This document shows positions 1 to 7,725 of a DNA stretch of 30,510 bases, piece by piece. Made by a program: the position numbers and the translations under genes. Every line of letters begins with the position of its first letter. The stretch's first letter is position 1. The DNA comes from JAATFY01 sp049276515. Its GTDB lineage: Bacteria > Pseudomonadota > Alphaproteobacteria > UBA9219. Below the pieces are notes generated by a model. It was not told the origin of the DNA. It ran no database searches and worked only from the letters and a program-made list of their open reading frames with translations. The stretch is from contig JBASWO010000119.1 in assembly GCA_049276515.1 (NCBI GenBank), forward strand, positions 1 through 30,510, given 5' to 3'.

Positions 1-1515
1 GTTGTGACCGTTATGGGTCACGTCGATCATGGTAAAACCTCACTTCTTGATGCTTTGCGTTCAACCAACGTTGTGTCGGGTGAAGCGGGCGGTATCACTC
101 AGCATATTGGTGCTTATCAAGTTGCGTTTCCAGAACCCAAGCATGGTTTTGATCGGGTAACCTTCATTGATACGCCAGGTCACGCGGCCTTTACAGAAAT
201 GCGCTCGCGCGGTGCTCAGGTTACAGACATTGTTATTCTCGTTGTCGCTGCTGATGACGGCATCATGCCGCAAACGATTGAAGCCATTAAGCATGCTAAG
301 GCTGCGAATGTGCCAATGATCGTTGCTATCAACAAATGTGACTTGCCGTCTGCAAATCCAAATCGCGTTCGCCAAGAATTACTACAGCATGACATTCAAA
401 CCGAAGATATGGGTGGTGAAACACTCTCGGTTGAGATCTCAGCAAAGACACGAAAGAATTTAGACAAGCTACTTGAAGCTGTGTTGCTGCAAGCCGAAAT
501 CCTTGATTTGCAAGCCAACCCAGATCGCCCAGCTGAAGGCTCAGTTATCGAGGCCAAACTAGAAAAGGGCCGTGGTTCAGTAGCAACTGTTCTGGTTCGT
601 CGTGGTACGTTGCGTGTTGGTGATATCATCGTTGCTGGCAGCGAGATGGGTAAAGTTCGTGCTCTGATTGATGATCATGGCAAGAACGTCCAAATGGCAA
701 CGCCAGCTATGCCCGTCGAAGTTTTGGGTCTCAATGGCTCACCATCGGCTGGTGACGAATTGATGGTTGTACCTGATGAAGGTAAGGCCCGTGAAATCGC
801 TGAATTCCGTGCTCGTCGTAGACGCACAGTACAGGCAGCTGCTAGCCAGCGTGGTACGCTTGAACAGATGATGGAAAACATCAAGGCCGGTTCCGTCAAG
901 GAAATGGCCGTGCTGATTAAAGGTGACGTGCATGGTTCGGTTGAAGCGATCAAGACAGCGCTTATCAAACTGACCGATGAAAACACCGAAGTTCGTGTTC
1001 GTGTTCTGGATGCGGCGGTTGGTGCTGTAACGGAATCAGACATTACGCTCGCAAAAGCATCGCAAGCGATGATCATTGGCTTCAATGTTCGTGCTAATCA
1101 ACAAGCGCGTGATATGGCAAAGCGTGATGGTATCGAGGTTCGTTACTATTCGATCATCTATAACGTGATCGATGACGTTAAACAGGTGCTGACAGGTATG
1201 TTGGCTCCGACCTTGCGTGAAAAATTCTTGGGCAATGCTCAGATTTTACAAGTGTTCAACATCACCAAAGTTGGCAAAGTTGCTGGCTGTAAGGTTACCG
1301 AAGGTGTTGTTAAACGTGGCGCTAAGGTTCGCCTCCTACGCGATAACGTTGTTATTCATGAAGGCACACTGAAAACATTGAAACGTATCAAGGACGAAGT
1401 GAAAGAAGTCCGTGAAGGTTTTGAGTGCGGTATGGCGTTCGAAAATTATGATGATATCAAACAGTCAGATGTCATCGAATGTTTCGAGATCGAAGAAATC
1501 GCGCGTCAGCTTTAA
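1..1515 (+). CDS. infB: Translation initiation factor IF-2, 3' part (5' end outside window)
   Basis: IF-2 is the GTPase that brings initiator fMet-tRNA to the 30S subunit and promotes 50S joining. The frame is open from base 1 and lacks the N-terminal domains, so the gene is cut by the window edge; the first GTG or ATG in view is not its start. Counting from base 1, the visible part opens at the G domain: G1 GHVDHGKT (residues 6-13), G2 GGITQHIGAY, G3 DTPGH (57-61), G4 NKCD (111-114) and G5 SAK (147-149). The beta-barrel domain II and the IF2 C-terminal domains that bind fMet-tRNA follow, to a TAA at 1513-1515. About 504 codons are visible; alphaproteobacterial IF-2 is usually over 800 residues. 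It heads the run rbfA-truB-rpsO-pnp on the same strand, 18 bases before rbfA. Confidence 0.98.
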   Translation, partial: VVTVMGHVDHGKTSLLDALRSTNVVSGEAGGITQHIGAYQVAFPEPKHGFDRVTFIDTPGHAAFTEMRSRGAQVTDIVILVVAADDGIMPQTIEAIKHAKAANVPMIVAINKCDLPSANPNRVRQELLQHDIQTEDMGGETLSVEISAKTRKNLDKLLEAVLLQAEILDLQANPDRPAEGSVIEAKLEKGRGSVATVLVRRGTLRVGDIIVAGSEMGKVRALIDDHGKNVQMATPAMPVEVLGLNGSPSAGDELMVVPDEGKAREIAEFRARRRRTVQAAASQRGTLEQMMENIKAGSVKEMAVLIKGDVHGSVEAIKTALIKLTDENTEVRVRVLDAAVGAVTESDITLAKASQAMIIGFNVRANQQARDMAKRDGIEVRYYSIIYNVIDDVKQVLTGMLAPTLREKFLGNAQILQVFNITKVGKVAGCKVTEGVVKRGAKVRLLRDNVVIHEGTLKTLKRIKDEVKEVREGFECGMAFENYDDIKQSDVIECFEIEEIARQL

Positions 1516-1533
1516 TTTTTGAAAGACTAAGTT

Positions 1534-1923
1534 ATGCGTTCCCAACGACAACTCCGCGTCGGCGAAGAATTACGCCACGCCCTGGCAAGCGTATTTCTGC
1601 GCGATGAAGTGCCGTGGCCGCATGGTTTTTCACCGCCCACAGTGACGGTCACTGAAGTTCAGGTTAGCCCTGATCTCAAAAACGCGACTGTCTTTGTTAT
1701 GCCACTTGGCGGCATTCAGCTCGATGAAACTGTTAAAACACTAAATAATATGGCGGGCTTTTTTCGGCACATTATCGCCAAAAATGTCGATATGCGTTAC
1801 GCGCCAAAGCTTGGTTTTAAAGCCGATAACAGTTTTAATTATGCTCAACGTATTGATGAAATTCTTCACGATCCTGAAGTCGCTAAGGATTTGGATAAAG
1901 ATTTCGATCACGACGACGATTAG
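1534..1923 (+). CDS. rbfA: 30S ribosome-binding factor A
   Basis: RbfA is a small KH-fold protein that binds the immature 30S subunit and helps the 5' end of 16S rRNA to mature. The 129-residue product has the usual opening (SQRQLRVGEELRHAL), the central VSPDLKNATVFVMPLGG strand region and the closing YAPKLGFKADNSFNYAQRIDEIL segment typical of the family. The C-terminal tail is strongly acidic (DLDKDFDHDDD), as in many alphaproteobacterial RbfA proteins. It lies 18 bases after infB and 2 bases before truB, so it is almost certainly co-transcribed with both. The Shine-Dalgarno sequence before the ATG is weak (gaaaga), which suggests translation partly coupled to infB. Confidence 0.96.
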   Translation: MRSQRQLRVGEELRHALASVFLRDEVPWPHGFSPPTVTVTEVQVSPDLKNATVFVMPLGGIQLDETVKTLNNMAGFFRHIIAKNVDMRYAPKLGFKADNSFNYAQRIDEILHDPEVAKDLDKDFDHDDD

Positions 1924-1925
1924 CC

Positions 1926-2837
1926 ATGCGTAAACGTAAAACCTCTGTACCTGTTCACGGCTGGCTTGTTCTCGATAAGCCTTTGGGCCTCACATCAACG
2001 CAAGCGCTTGGCAAAGCACGACGCTATATGGATGGCAACAAAGTAGGTCATGGCGGTACGTTGGATCCTTTAGCAACAGGCATTCTTCCTCTCGCATTTG
2101 GTGAAGCAACTAAACTCATCCCCTACATCGTGGAAGACGATAAAGAATATGAGTTCACCGTTCGCTTTGGTGAGCAGCGCGATACAGATGACGCTGAAGG
2201 TAAGGTTCTCGCCCAAACCGATAAACGTCCAACCGAAGCTGAAATCAAAAACGCTTTGTCTGGTTTTATTGGTGTCATCCAACAAACGCCGCCAGCTTTT
2301 TCAGCGATTAAGCTTGAAGGCCAGCGGGCTTATGATATAGCGCGCTCAGGTGGCAAACCTGAGATTGCATCCCGTGAAGTCGAGATTTTTGACCTTAACT
2401 TTATAGACATGCCAGATAGAGGCAGTGCTCGCTTTAAAACCCATTGCGGGAAGGGCATGTATGTCAGGTCTTTGGCAAGGGATTTGTCTTTAAAATTAGG
2501 TACTTACGGGTATGTCTCTGCTTTGCGTCGTACCCGGGTAGGACCCTTCACTTTAGAGAGGGCCTTTTCACTGGAAAAACTGCAGGAATTGAGCCATAAC
2601 AACGCCGCCTTAACGGCATTGCTGGCTATAAGAGAAGCACTGGACGACATCCCGGGCCTCGACCTTACCGCTAGTGAGGCGCAGCGATTACGCGCCGGCC
2701 AAAGCATCCTGATCCGGCCACAACATGGCGATCTGATGGAAGCGGAGACAATCTTCGCTGAGCATCAGGGAGTTCCTGTGGCACTGGTGACGGCAAAAGC
2801 CGGTGAGTTTCGTGTGATGCGCGGATTTCATTTCTAG
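1926..2837 (+). CDS. truB: tRNA pseudouridine(55) synthase
   Basis: TruB turns uridine 55 in the T-loop of tRNAs into pseudouridine and also acts as a tRNA folding chaperone. The 303-residue protein shows the N-terminal GWLVLDKPLGLTS motif and the catalytic block GHGGTLDPLATGILP, with the nucleophilic aspartate at residue 47. The family's GKGMYVRSLARDL motif follows in the second half, and the C-terminal region is of the TruB_C type. The length is normal for a proteobacterial TruB. The start ATG is 2 bases after the rbfA stop, which implies translational coupling. rpsO follows after 16 bases, giving the widely conserved order rbfA-truB-rpsO. Confidence 0.97.
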   Translation: MRKRKTSVPVHGWLVLDKPLGLTSTQALGKARRYMDGNKVGHGGTLDPLATGILPLAFGEATKLIPYIVEDDKEYEFTVRFGEQRDTDDAEGKVLAQTDKRPTEAEIKNALSGFIGVIQQTPPAFSAIKLEGQRAYDIARSGGKPEIASREVEIFDLNFIDMPDRGSARFKTHCGKGMYVRSLARDLSLKLGTYGYVSALRRTRVGPFTLERAFSLEKLQELSHNNAALTALLAIREALDDIPGLDLTASEAQRLRAGQSILIRPQHGDLMEAETIFAEHQGVPVALVTAKAGEFRVMRGFHF

Positions 2838-2853
2838 ATAAAAGGAGTATCCG

Positions 2854-3123
2854 ATGTCGACAGTAGCAGAGCGCAGACAGTCGCTCATTAAAAAGCACGC
2901 CCGTAACAAAGGTGACACCGGTTCACCTGAAGTACAAATCGCGTTATTGACCGAACGCATCAATCATTTGACCGCACATTTTGAAAAGCATGTGAAAGAT
3001 CATCATTCACGTCGCGGTCTTCTCATGATGGTTGGCAATCGCCGCCGTCTTCTGAACTATCTGAAAAAGACCAACGTCAGTGGCTATGAAAAGCTTCTCG
3101 TCGAACTGGGCTTACGCAAATAA
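2854..3123 (+). CDS. rpsO: 30S ribosomal protein S15
   Basis: S15 is a primary binder of the central domain of 16S rRNA and forms bridge B4 with the large subunit. The 89-residue product has the normal length and the family signature: DTGSPEVQIALLTERI near residue 21, then the HHSRRGLLMMVGNRRRLLNYL rRNA-binding region, which contains the HHSRRGL block. A good ribosome-binding site (aaaggag) lies 8 bases before the ATG at 2854. In many bacteria S15 represses its own translation through structure in its mRNA leader; I could not pick out a convincing pseudoknot in the 16-base truB-rpsO gap. pnp follows after 131 bases of structured leader. Confidence 0.98.
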   Translation: MSTVAERRQSLIKKHARNKGDTGSPEVQIALLTERINHLTAHFEKHVKDHHSRRGLLMMVGNRRRLLNYLKKTNVSGYEKLLVELGLRK

Positions 3124-3135
3124 CATCGAAAGTTT

Positions 3136-3159
3136 TCATTCCCGCGCAAGCGGGAATGA
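3136..3159. repeat. dRS3-like palindrome in the rpsO-pnp gap
   Basis: A perfect 10-bp inverted repeat with a GCAA loop. Its core at 3138-3157 reads ATTCCC, eight bases, GGGAAT, the consensus described for the neisserial dRS3 repeat. As RNA it would form a very stable stem capped by a GNRA tetraloop. It is not followed by a run of T, so it is a poor intrinsic terminator. It could be a dispersed REP-like repeat, a processing hairpin for the rpsO-pnp transcript, or both. Only one copy was seen in this window. Confidence 0.7.
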
Positions 3160-3206
3160 TGCTTTTGGCATCACGAGATTCATGAAGCAAAAAGCAGCAT
3201 GAAAGG

Positions 3207-3229
3207 CCAGTCGGCATGGGGCCGATTGG
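3207..3229 (+). promoter_or_regulatory. Second hairpin in the pnp leader
   Basis: CCAGTCGGC pairs with GCCGATTGG (9 bp with one G-T wobble) around the loop ATGGG. It ends 25 bases before the pnp start codon and 11 bases before its ribosome-binding site. In enterobacteria an RNase III-cut hairpin in this same gap lets PNPase destabilise its own mRNA. The position matches, but the regulatory role here is inferred. The loop contains an in-frame ATG (3216) that I do not take as the pnp start. Confidence 0.5.
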
Positions 3230-3254
3230 GACTCTAAAAAAGAGGAACACAACA

Positions 3255-5375
3255 ATGTTCAAAGTTTATCGTAAAGAAATGGATTGGGGTGGCACAAAGC
3301 TTACCCTCGAAACCGGCCGTATCGCCCGTCAAGCTGACGGCGCTGTCATGGCAACGCTCGGCGGCACAACCGTGCTCTGCACCGTTGTTGGTGCAAAAAC
3401 AGCAAAAGAAGGACAAAGCTTCTTTCCGCTCACCGTCAACTATCAAGAAAAAACCTATGCCGCAGGTAAAATTCCTGGCGGCTTCTTCAAGCGCGAAGGC
3501 CGTCCTTCGGAAAAAGAAACACTGGTCAGCCGTTTGATCGATCGTCCGATCCGCCCCTTGTTCCCTGAAGGCTATTTGTGTGAAACACAAGTGGTTGCCA
3601 CCGTTCTCAGCCACGATCTGGAAAACGATCCAGATATCGTTGCTATGGTTGGCTGTTCAGCGGCGCTGACAATCTCAGGCATCCCATTCTTTGGTCCTGT
3701 TGCAGCTGCTCGCGTTGGCTACAAAGAAGGTAAGTTCTTGCTCAACCCAAGCGCTACCGATTTGGAAAGCTCAGAGCTTGATCTCGTGGTTGCCGGCACA
3801 AAAGAAGGTGTGCTGATGGTGGAATCAGAAGCCAAAGAACTGCCTGAAGACGTTATGTTGGATGCGGTTATGTTTGGTCATAAGAGCTTCCAACCTGTAA
3901 TCGATCTCATCATTGCTCTCGCTGAAATGTGCGCTAAAGAACCGCGCGATTTGCCGCCAGCTGCTTATGATAAGAAAGCGTTGCAAGCTAAACTCAAAGC
4001 CCTTGTTGGTGCTGATGTTGCTAGCGCTTACAGTGAAACCGCCAAACAAGCGCGTTACACGAAGCTCGATGCGATGAAAGAAAAAGCTAAGTCCTCAATT
4101 CCAGCTGAAGAATTTGCTGCTGAACATGTCGCAGAAGGCATTGAACAACTGCAATATGACCATGTACGTGGCATGATCTTGGATAGCGGCAAGCGTATTG
4201 ATGGCCGTGACACCAAGACTGTACGTCAAATCGTGTGCGAAGTTGGCGTTCTGCCACGCGCTCACGGCTCGGCTCTCTTCACACGTGGTGAAACCCAGGC
4301 TTTGGTTGTTACAACGCTGGGTACAGGCCAGGACGAACAAATCATCGATGCGTTGGAAGGTGAGTATCGCGAGCATTTCATGCTGCATTACAATTTCCCT
4401 CCATACTCAGTTGGTGAAACAGGTCGTATGGGCAGCCCCGGACGCCGCGAAATCGGCCATGGCAAATTAGCTTGGCGTTCACTGCACCCACTTTTGCCTG
4501 CCAAGGACAAGTTCCCCTACACGATGCGTGTGGTTTCAGAAATCACTGAATCCAACGGCTCATCTTCTATGGCAACCGTCTGCGGAACATCTTTATCATT
4601 GATGGATGCAGGCGTTCCTTTGCCAGCACCTGTTGCAGGTATCGCTATGGGCTTGATCAAGGAAGATCGTGGCTTTGCGGTTCTCTCAGACATTCTGGGT
4701 GATGAAGATCACTTAGGTGATATGGACTTTAAAGTTGCGGGTTCACAAAAAGGCGTGACCGCTCTGCAAATGGACATCAAGATTACCTCGATTACCGAAG
4801 AGATCATGAAAATCGCTTTGGGTCAGGCCAAAGAGGGACGTCTGCATATCCTTGGTGAAATGGCTAAAGCCATCAACACGGCGCGTGAAGGTGTCAACCA
4901 GAACGCTCCGCGCATCACGGTTATCAATATTCCGAAAGACAAAATCCGTGAAGTTATCGGAACAGGCGGCAAGGTTATTCGCGAAATCTGCGAAACCACA
5001 GGCGCTAAGATCGATATCGAAGATGATGGTACCATTAAGGTTGCCGCTGTCGATGCCAAGGCTGGCGATGCCGCCATTGCTTGGATCAAAGGTATTGTCT
5101 CAGAACCAGAAATTGGCGTGATCTACACCGGTAAAGTTGTGAAGACTGTTGATTTTGGCGCTTTCGTCAATTTCATGGGCTCACGTGATGGTCTCGTGCA
5201 TATCTCAGAACTCGCCAATCAGCGTGTCGGTAAGACAACCGATATCGTCAATGTTGGTGACGAAGTGAAAGTTAAGGTTCTTGGCGTTGATGATCGCGGC
5301 AAAGTGAAGCTGTCGATGAAGGCTGTGGACCAAGCAACTGGCGCCGATCTGCAACAGCAGGCTCAAGCCAGCTAA
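3255..5375 (+). CDS. pnp: Polyribonucleotide nucleotidyltransferase (PNPase)
   Basis: PNPase degrades RNA 3' to 5' with phosphate and is part of the RNA-decay machinery. The 706-residue protein has two RNase PH-like domains (about 1-220 and 310-545) separated by an alpha-helical linker. The second carries the active-site region GEYREHFMLHYNFPPYS and the acidic cluster DILGDEDHLGDMDF. A KH domain follows with its GxxG loop as IGTGGK (568-573), then an S1 domain from about residue 623 (GKVVKTVDFGAFVNF). I chose the ATG at 3255 because agagga lies 8 bases upstream and MFKVYRKEMDWGG matches the usual N-terminus; an in-frame ATG at 3216 sits inside a hairpin loop without a ribosome-binding site. 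A terminator begins 25 bases past the stop. Confidence 0.98.
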   Translation: MFKVYRKEMDWGGTKLTLETGRIARQADGAVMATLGGTTVLCTVVGAKTAKEGQSFFPLTVNYQEKTYAAGKIPGGFFKREGRPSEKETLVSRLIDRPIRPLFPEGYLCETQVVATVLSHDLENDPDIVAMVGCSAALTISGIPFFGPVAAARVGYKEGKFLLNPSATDLESSELDLVVAGTKEGVLMVESEAKELPEDVMLDAVMFGHKSFQPVIDLIIALAEMCAKEPRDLPPAAYDKKALQAKLKALVGADVASAYSETAKQARYTKLDAMKEKAKSSIPAEEFAAEHVAEGIEQLQYDHVRGMILDSGKRIDGRDTKTVRQIVCEVGVLPRAHGSALFTRGETQALVVTTLGTGQDEQIIDALEGEYREHFMLHYNFPPYSVGETGRMGSPGRREIGHGKLAWRSLHPLLPAKDKFPYTMRVVSEITESNGSSSMATVCGTSLSLMDAGVPLPAPVAGIAMGLIKEDRGFAVLSDILGDEDHLGDMDFKVAGSQKGVTALQMDIKITSITEEIMKIALGQAKEGRLHILGEMAKAINTAREGVNQNAPRITVINIPKDKIREVIGTGGKVIREICETTGAKIDIEDDGTIKVAAVDAKAGDAAIAWIKGIVSEPEIGVIYTGKVVKTVDFGAFVNFMGSRDGLVHISELANQRVGKTTDIVNVGDEVKVKVLGVDDRGKVKLSMKAVDQATGADLQQQAQAS

Positions 5376-5400
5376 GAAAGATCAAAGCTTGTAAATATAG

Positions 5401-5437
5401 AAACCGGCGTTGCCTCTAAAGCAACGCCGGTTTTTTT
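5401..5437 (+). terminator. Intrinsic terminator after pnp
   Basis: Perfect 13-bp stem: AAACCGGCGTTGC, loop CTCTAAA, GCAACGCCGGTTT, running into a T tract. It ends the infB-pnp operon. The A residues on the left arm could let it also stop transcription arriving from the opposite-strand gene at 5471. Confidence 0.93.
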
Positions 5438-5470
5438 ATTGTGAAGTCTTTGAACGACAGATGAATAAAA

Positions 5471-5860
5471 TTATGACGGTGTGCTGGCCCAGGTATGGCG
5501 GCGTCTCTGGCTAAGGCGTGTTTCAGGAGCCTTACTCCAACTACCATCTGTGTTTTGGGTGTAAGCAGTAGCAGGATAGGCTGTAATCGGCATGGAGGTT
5601 GTATTGTTGGCAACAATAAATACAGAGACTTTAGATTCTTTGCCTAGCTGGACATGATGGACGCTTGTTTCGGGGCGGCGTTCAACAATTTCTGTTCTGC
5701 CCAATTTGATGCGCGTCATTATGTTTGAGAATTGTGCTTCGCTTAGTTTTATTTTGGCGCGCTTCGCCAGTCGCTCACTGACTTGGCTAAATGAACGTTC
5801 GACATCACGAGCGTGTCGACTTTTGGGTGGTTTGCGCTTGCCATATCTAAGGGTCGGCAT
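5471..5860 (-). CDS. Small basic protein of unknown function
   Basis: I do not recognise this 129-residue protein. The first 45 residues are rich in Lys and Arg (YGKRKPPKSRHARDVERSF, then KRAKIKL) and look helical. Residues about 55-95 look like beta strands (TEIVERRPETSVHHVQL, KVSVFIVANNTTSMPITAYP). The tail is low-complexity and ends in another basic patch (RLSQRRRHTW). There is no signal peptide or membrane segment. I chose the ATG at 5858-5860 because aaagga lies 7 bases upstream; an in-frame TTG two codons earlier is less likely. The layout, a charged helix then a small sheet, is loosely like small nucleic-acid-binding or RelE-type proteins, but no catalytic residue set or partner gene supports this. 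It is a lone gene, convergent with pnp and divergent from etfB. Confidence 0.7.
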   Translation of the reverse strand: MPTLRYGKRKPPKSRHARDVERSFSQVSERLAKRAKIKLSEAQFSNIMTRIKLGRTEIVERRPETSVHHVQLGKESKVSVFIVANNTTSMPITAYPATAYTQNTDGSWSKAPETRLSQRRRHTWASTPS

Positions 5861-6037
5861 AGTCAAATCCTTTAAAAAATGAACGGTCTATCTAGTCTTT
5901 AAAATCGATCTATTTTACCATTTTTGATGCCATACAAACAATTGTTGCATGTGCTTCAGGGCCTGGGGTTATGATTTCTTAACGTTTTGTGCCATAAAAA
6001 TAAGGTGATTCAGCGTTAACCAGCCTTAGTCTCATCC

Positions 6038-6787
6038 ATGAAAATCCTTGTTACCGTCAAACGTGTTATCGATTTTAACGTCAAAGTTCGCATTAAAGCA
6101 GATGCGAGTGGCGTTGAAACAGCCAATGTCAAAATGTCGATGAACCCCTTCGATGAAATTGCTGTCGAAGAAGCGGTAAAGCTCAAAGAAAAGGGCGTTG
6201 CAACGGAGACCATCGCCGTCACTTTTGGTCCAACCCAAGCGCAAGAAACATTGCGCACAGCAATGGCGATGGGTATCGATCGCGCGATTTATGTGCCGAT
6301 TGAAACAGAAATTCAGTCTTTGGGTGTTGCTCATGCTCTTAAGAAAATCATCGAAAAAGAAAAACCCGATCTCGTGATTATGGGTAAGCAAGCTATTGAT
6401 GGTGATAGCAGTCAAACAGGTCCTATGCTCGCAGCGATGCTTGGTTGGGCACAGGGTACGTTTGCATCCAAGGTAGAAATTGGCAGTGGTAACGTCAAAG
6501 TGACGCGCGAAGTTGACGGTGGCCTTGAAACTGTTGAACTGAAATTACCAGCCGTTGTAACGACAGATCTGCGTCTCAATGAGCCGCGCTATGCAACTTT
6601 GCCCAATATTATGAAAGCTAAGAAGAAGCCTATTGAAACGCTCGATGCGGCTTCTCTTGGCGTTGATATGACGCCGCGGCACACACTTCTTAAGGTTACA
6701 GAGCCTCCTAAACGTAAGGGGGGTATCAAAGTGCCTGATGTGGCGACACTGATTGATAAACTCAAGAACGAAGCAAAGGTGATCTAA
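6038..6787 (+). CDS. etfB: Electron transfer flavoprotein beta subunit
   Basis: EtfB pairs with EtfA to carry electrons from acyl-CoA and other flavin dehydrogenases to ETF-ubiquinone oxidoreductase. The 249-residue product has the family start MKILVTVKRVIDFN and the signature MNPFDEIAVEEAVKLKEKG (from residue 35). The AMP-binding loop reads GKQAIDGDSSQTGPMLAAML (about 116-135), and the recognition loop LRLNEPRYATLPNIMKAKKK (about 178-197) docks partner dehydrogenases in the mammalian protein. This points to the housekeeping (group I) ETF rather than the nitrogen-fixation FixA type. No clear Shine-Dalgarno sequence precedes the ATG. The stop overlaps the etfA start by one base (TAATG), so the subunits are translationally coupled. 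Confidence 0.97.
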   Translation: MKILVTVKRVIDFNVKVRIKADASGVETANVKMSMNPFDEIAVEEAVKLKEKGVATETIAVTFGPTQAQETLRTAMAMGIDRAIYVPIETEIQSLGVAHALKKIIEKEKPDLVIMGKQAIDGDSSQTGPMLAAMLGWAQGTFASKVEIGSGNVKVTREVDGGLETVELKLPAVVTTDLRLNEPRYATLPNIMKAKKKPIETLDAASLGVDMTPRHTLLKVTEPPKRKGGIKVPDVATLIDKLKNEAKVI

Positions 6788-7725
6788 TGGCAACGCTTCT
6801 TATTGCTGAACATGATCATAAAAGCTTGAAGCCAGCGACGCTGCATGCCGTTACAGCCGCTGCTAAAATTGGTCAGCCCATCACTATTTTGGTTGCTGGT
6901 CATAATGCAGCAGCAGCAGCTCAAGCGGCTACAACAATTGCTGGCGTTACTGAGGTTTTGCATGCTGATGACGCGGCCTATGAGCATTTTTTAGCTGAGA
7001 ATATGGGTGCACTCATTGCGAAGCTCGCTGCGAATTACAGCCATGTGATGGCGCCTGCGACCAGCAATGGTAAGAACTATTTGCCGCGTGCAGCAGGTCT
7101 TTGTGATTGTGCACAAATTTCTGACATTATCGGTGTGGAAAGTGCTGATACTTTTGTGCGTCCTATTTATGCCGGTAACGCCATTGCCACAGTGCAATCC
7201 AAAGACAAAATCAAATTCGTCACAGTGCGCGGCACAGCATTTGATGCTGCAGCAGCCACAGGCGGTAGCGCAGCTTTGAAAAAAATAGATGCAGCAGGCG
7301 ATACAGGTCTCTCCAAATTTGCAGGTGAGGAATTATCGAAATCTGAGCGTCCTGAATTGACCGCCGCTAAAGTTGTTGTCTCAGGTGGTCGTGCTTTAGG
7401 ATCAGCTGAGAACTTTAAGAAATTGCTTGAGCCGCTAGCGGATAAGCTTGGCGCTGCTATAGGTGCATCACGTGCAGCAGTTGATGCTGGATATGTGCCT
7501 AACGATTATCAGGTTGGCCAAACGGGCAAGGTTGTAGCGCCCAATCTCTATATCGCTATTGGTATTTCAGGGGCCATCCAGCATTTGGCTGGCATGAAAG
7601 ACAGCAAGGTTATTGTTGCAATCAATAAGGATGCTGAATGCCCAATTATGTCTGTCGCTGATTACAGTCTCGTCGGCGATTTGTTCACGATCATTCCGGA
7701 ACTGACGGAAAAGATTAAAGCTTAA
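6787..7725 (+). CDS. etfA: Electron transfer flavoprotein alpha subunit
   Basis: EtfA holds the FAD of the ETF heterodimer. The 312-residue protein is of normal length. Its N-terminal half is the Rossmann-like ETF domain (MATLLIAEHDHKSLKPATLH). The C-terminal FAD domain starts at about residue 195 with VVSGGRALGSAENF and contains GASRAAVDAGYVPNDYQVGQ, VAPNLYIAIGISGAIQHLAG and INKDAECPIMSVADY, all hallmarks of FAD binding. Translation is coupled to etfB through TAATG. The gene converges on the SPFH gene and shares its last four bases: TTAA at 7722-7725 supplies the stop codon of both genes, so no dedicated terminator fits between them. Confidence 0.97.
   Translation: MATLLIAEHDHKSLKPATLHAVTAAAKIGQPITILVAGHNAAAAAQAATTIAGVTEVLHADDAAYEHFLAENMGALIAKLAANYSHVMAPATSNGKNYLPRAAGLCDCAQISDIIGVESADTFVRPIYAGNAIATVQSKDKIKFVTVRGTAFDAAAATGGSAALKKIDAAGDTGLSKFAGEELSKSERPELTAAKVVVSGGRALGSAENFKKLLEPLADKLGAAIGASRAAVDAGYVPNDYQVGQTGKVVAPNLYIAIGISGAIQHLAGMKDSKVIVAINKDAECPIMSVADYSLVGDLFTIIPELTEKIKA

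Noticed and set aside
61..1085. Minus-strand frames inside infB
   Set aside because: infB is intact and strongly conserved over this region; the opposite-strand products show no recognisable domain.
3216..3254. Upstream in-frame ATG giving a 13-residue longer PNPase
   Set aside because: The ATG lies in a hairpin loop without a ribosome-binding site; the ATG at 3255 has one and matches the family N-terminus.
5471..5860. Toxin-antitoxin module
   Set aside because: Only one small gene is present, with no adjacent partner and no recognisable toxin active site.
5945..5975. TTGCAT and TATGAT as a promoter for etfB
   Set aside because: The spacing is 19 bases and the -35 match is poor; not strong enough to list as a feature.
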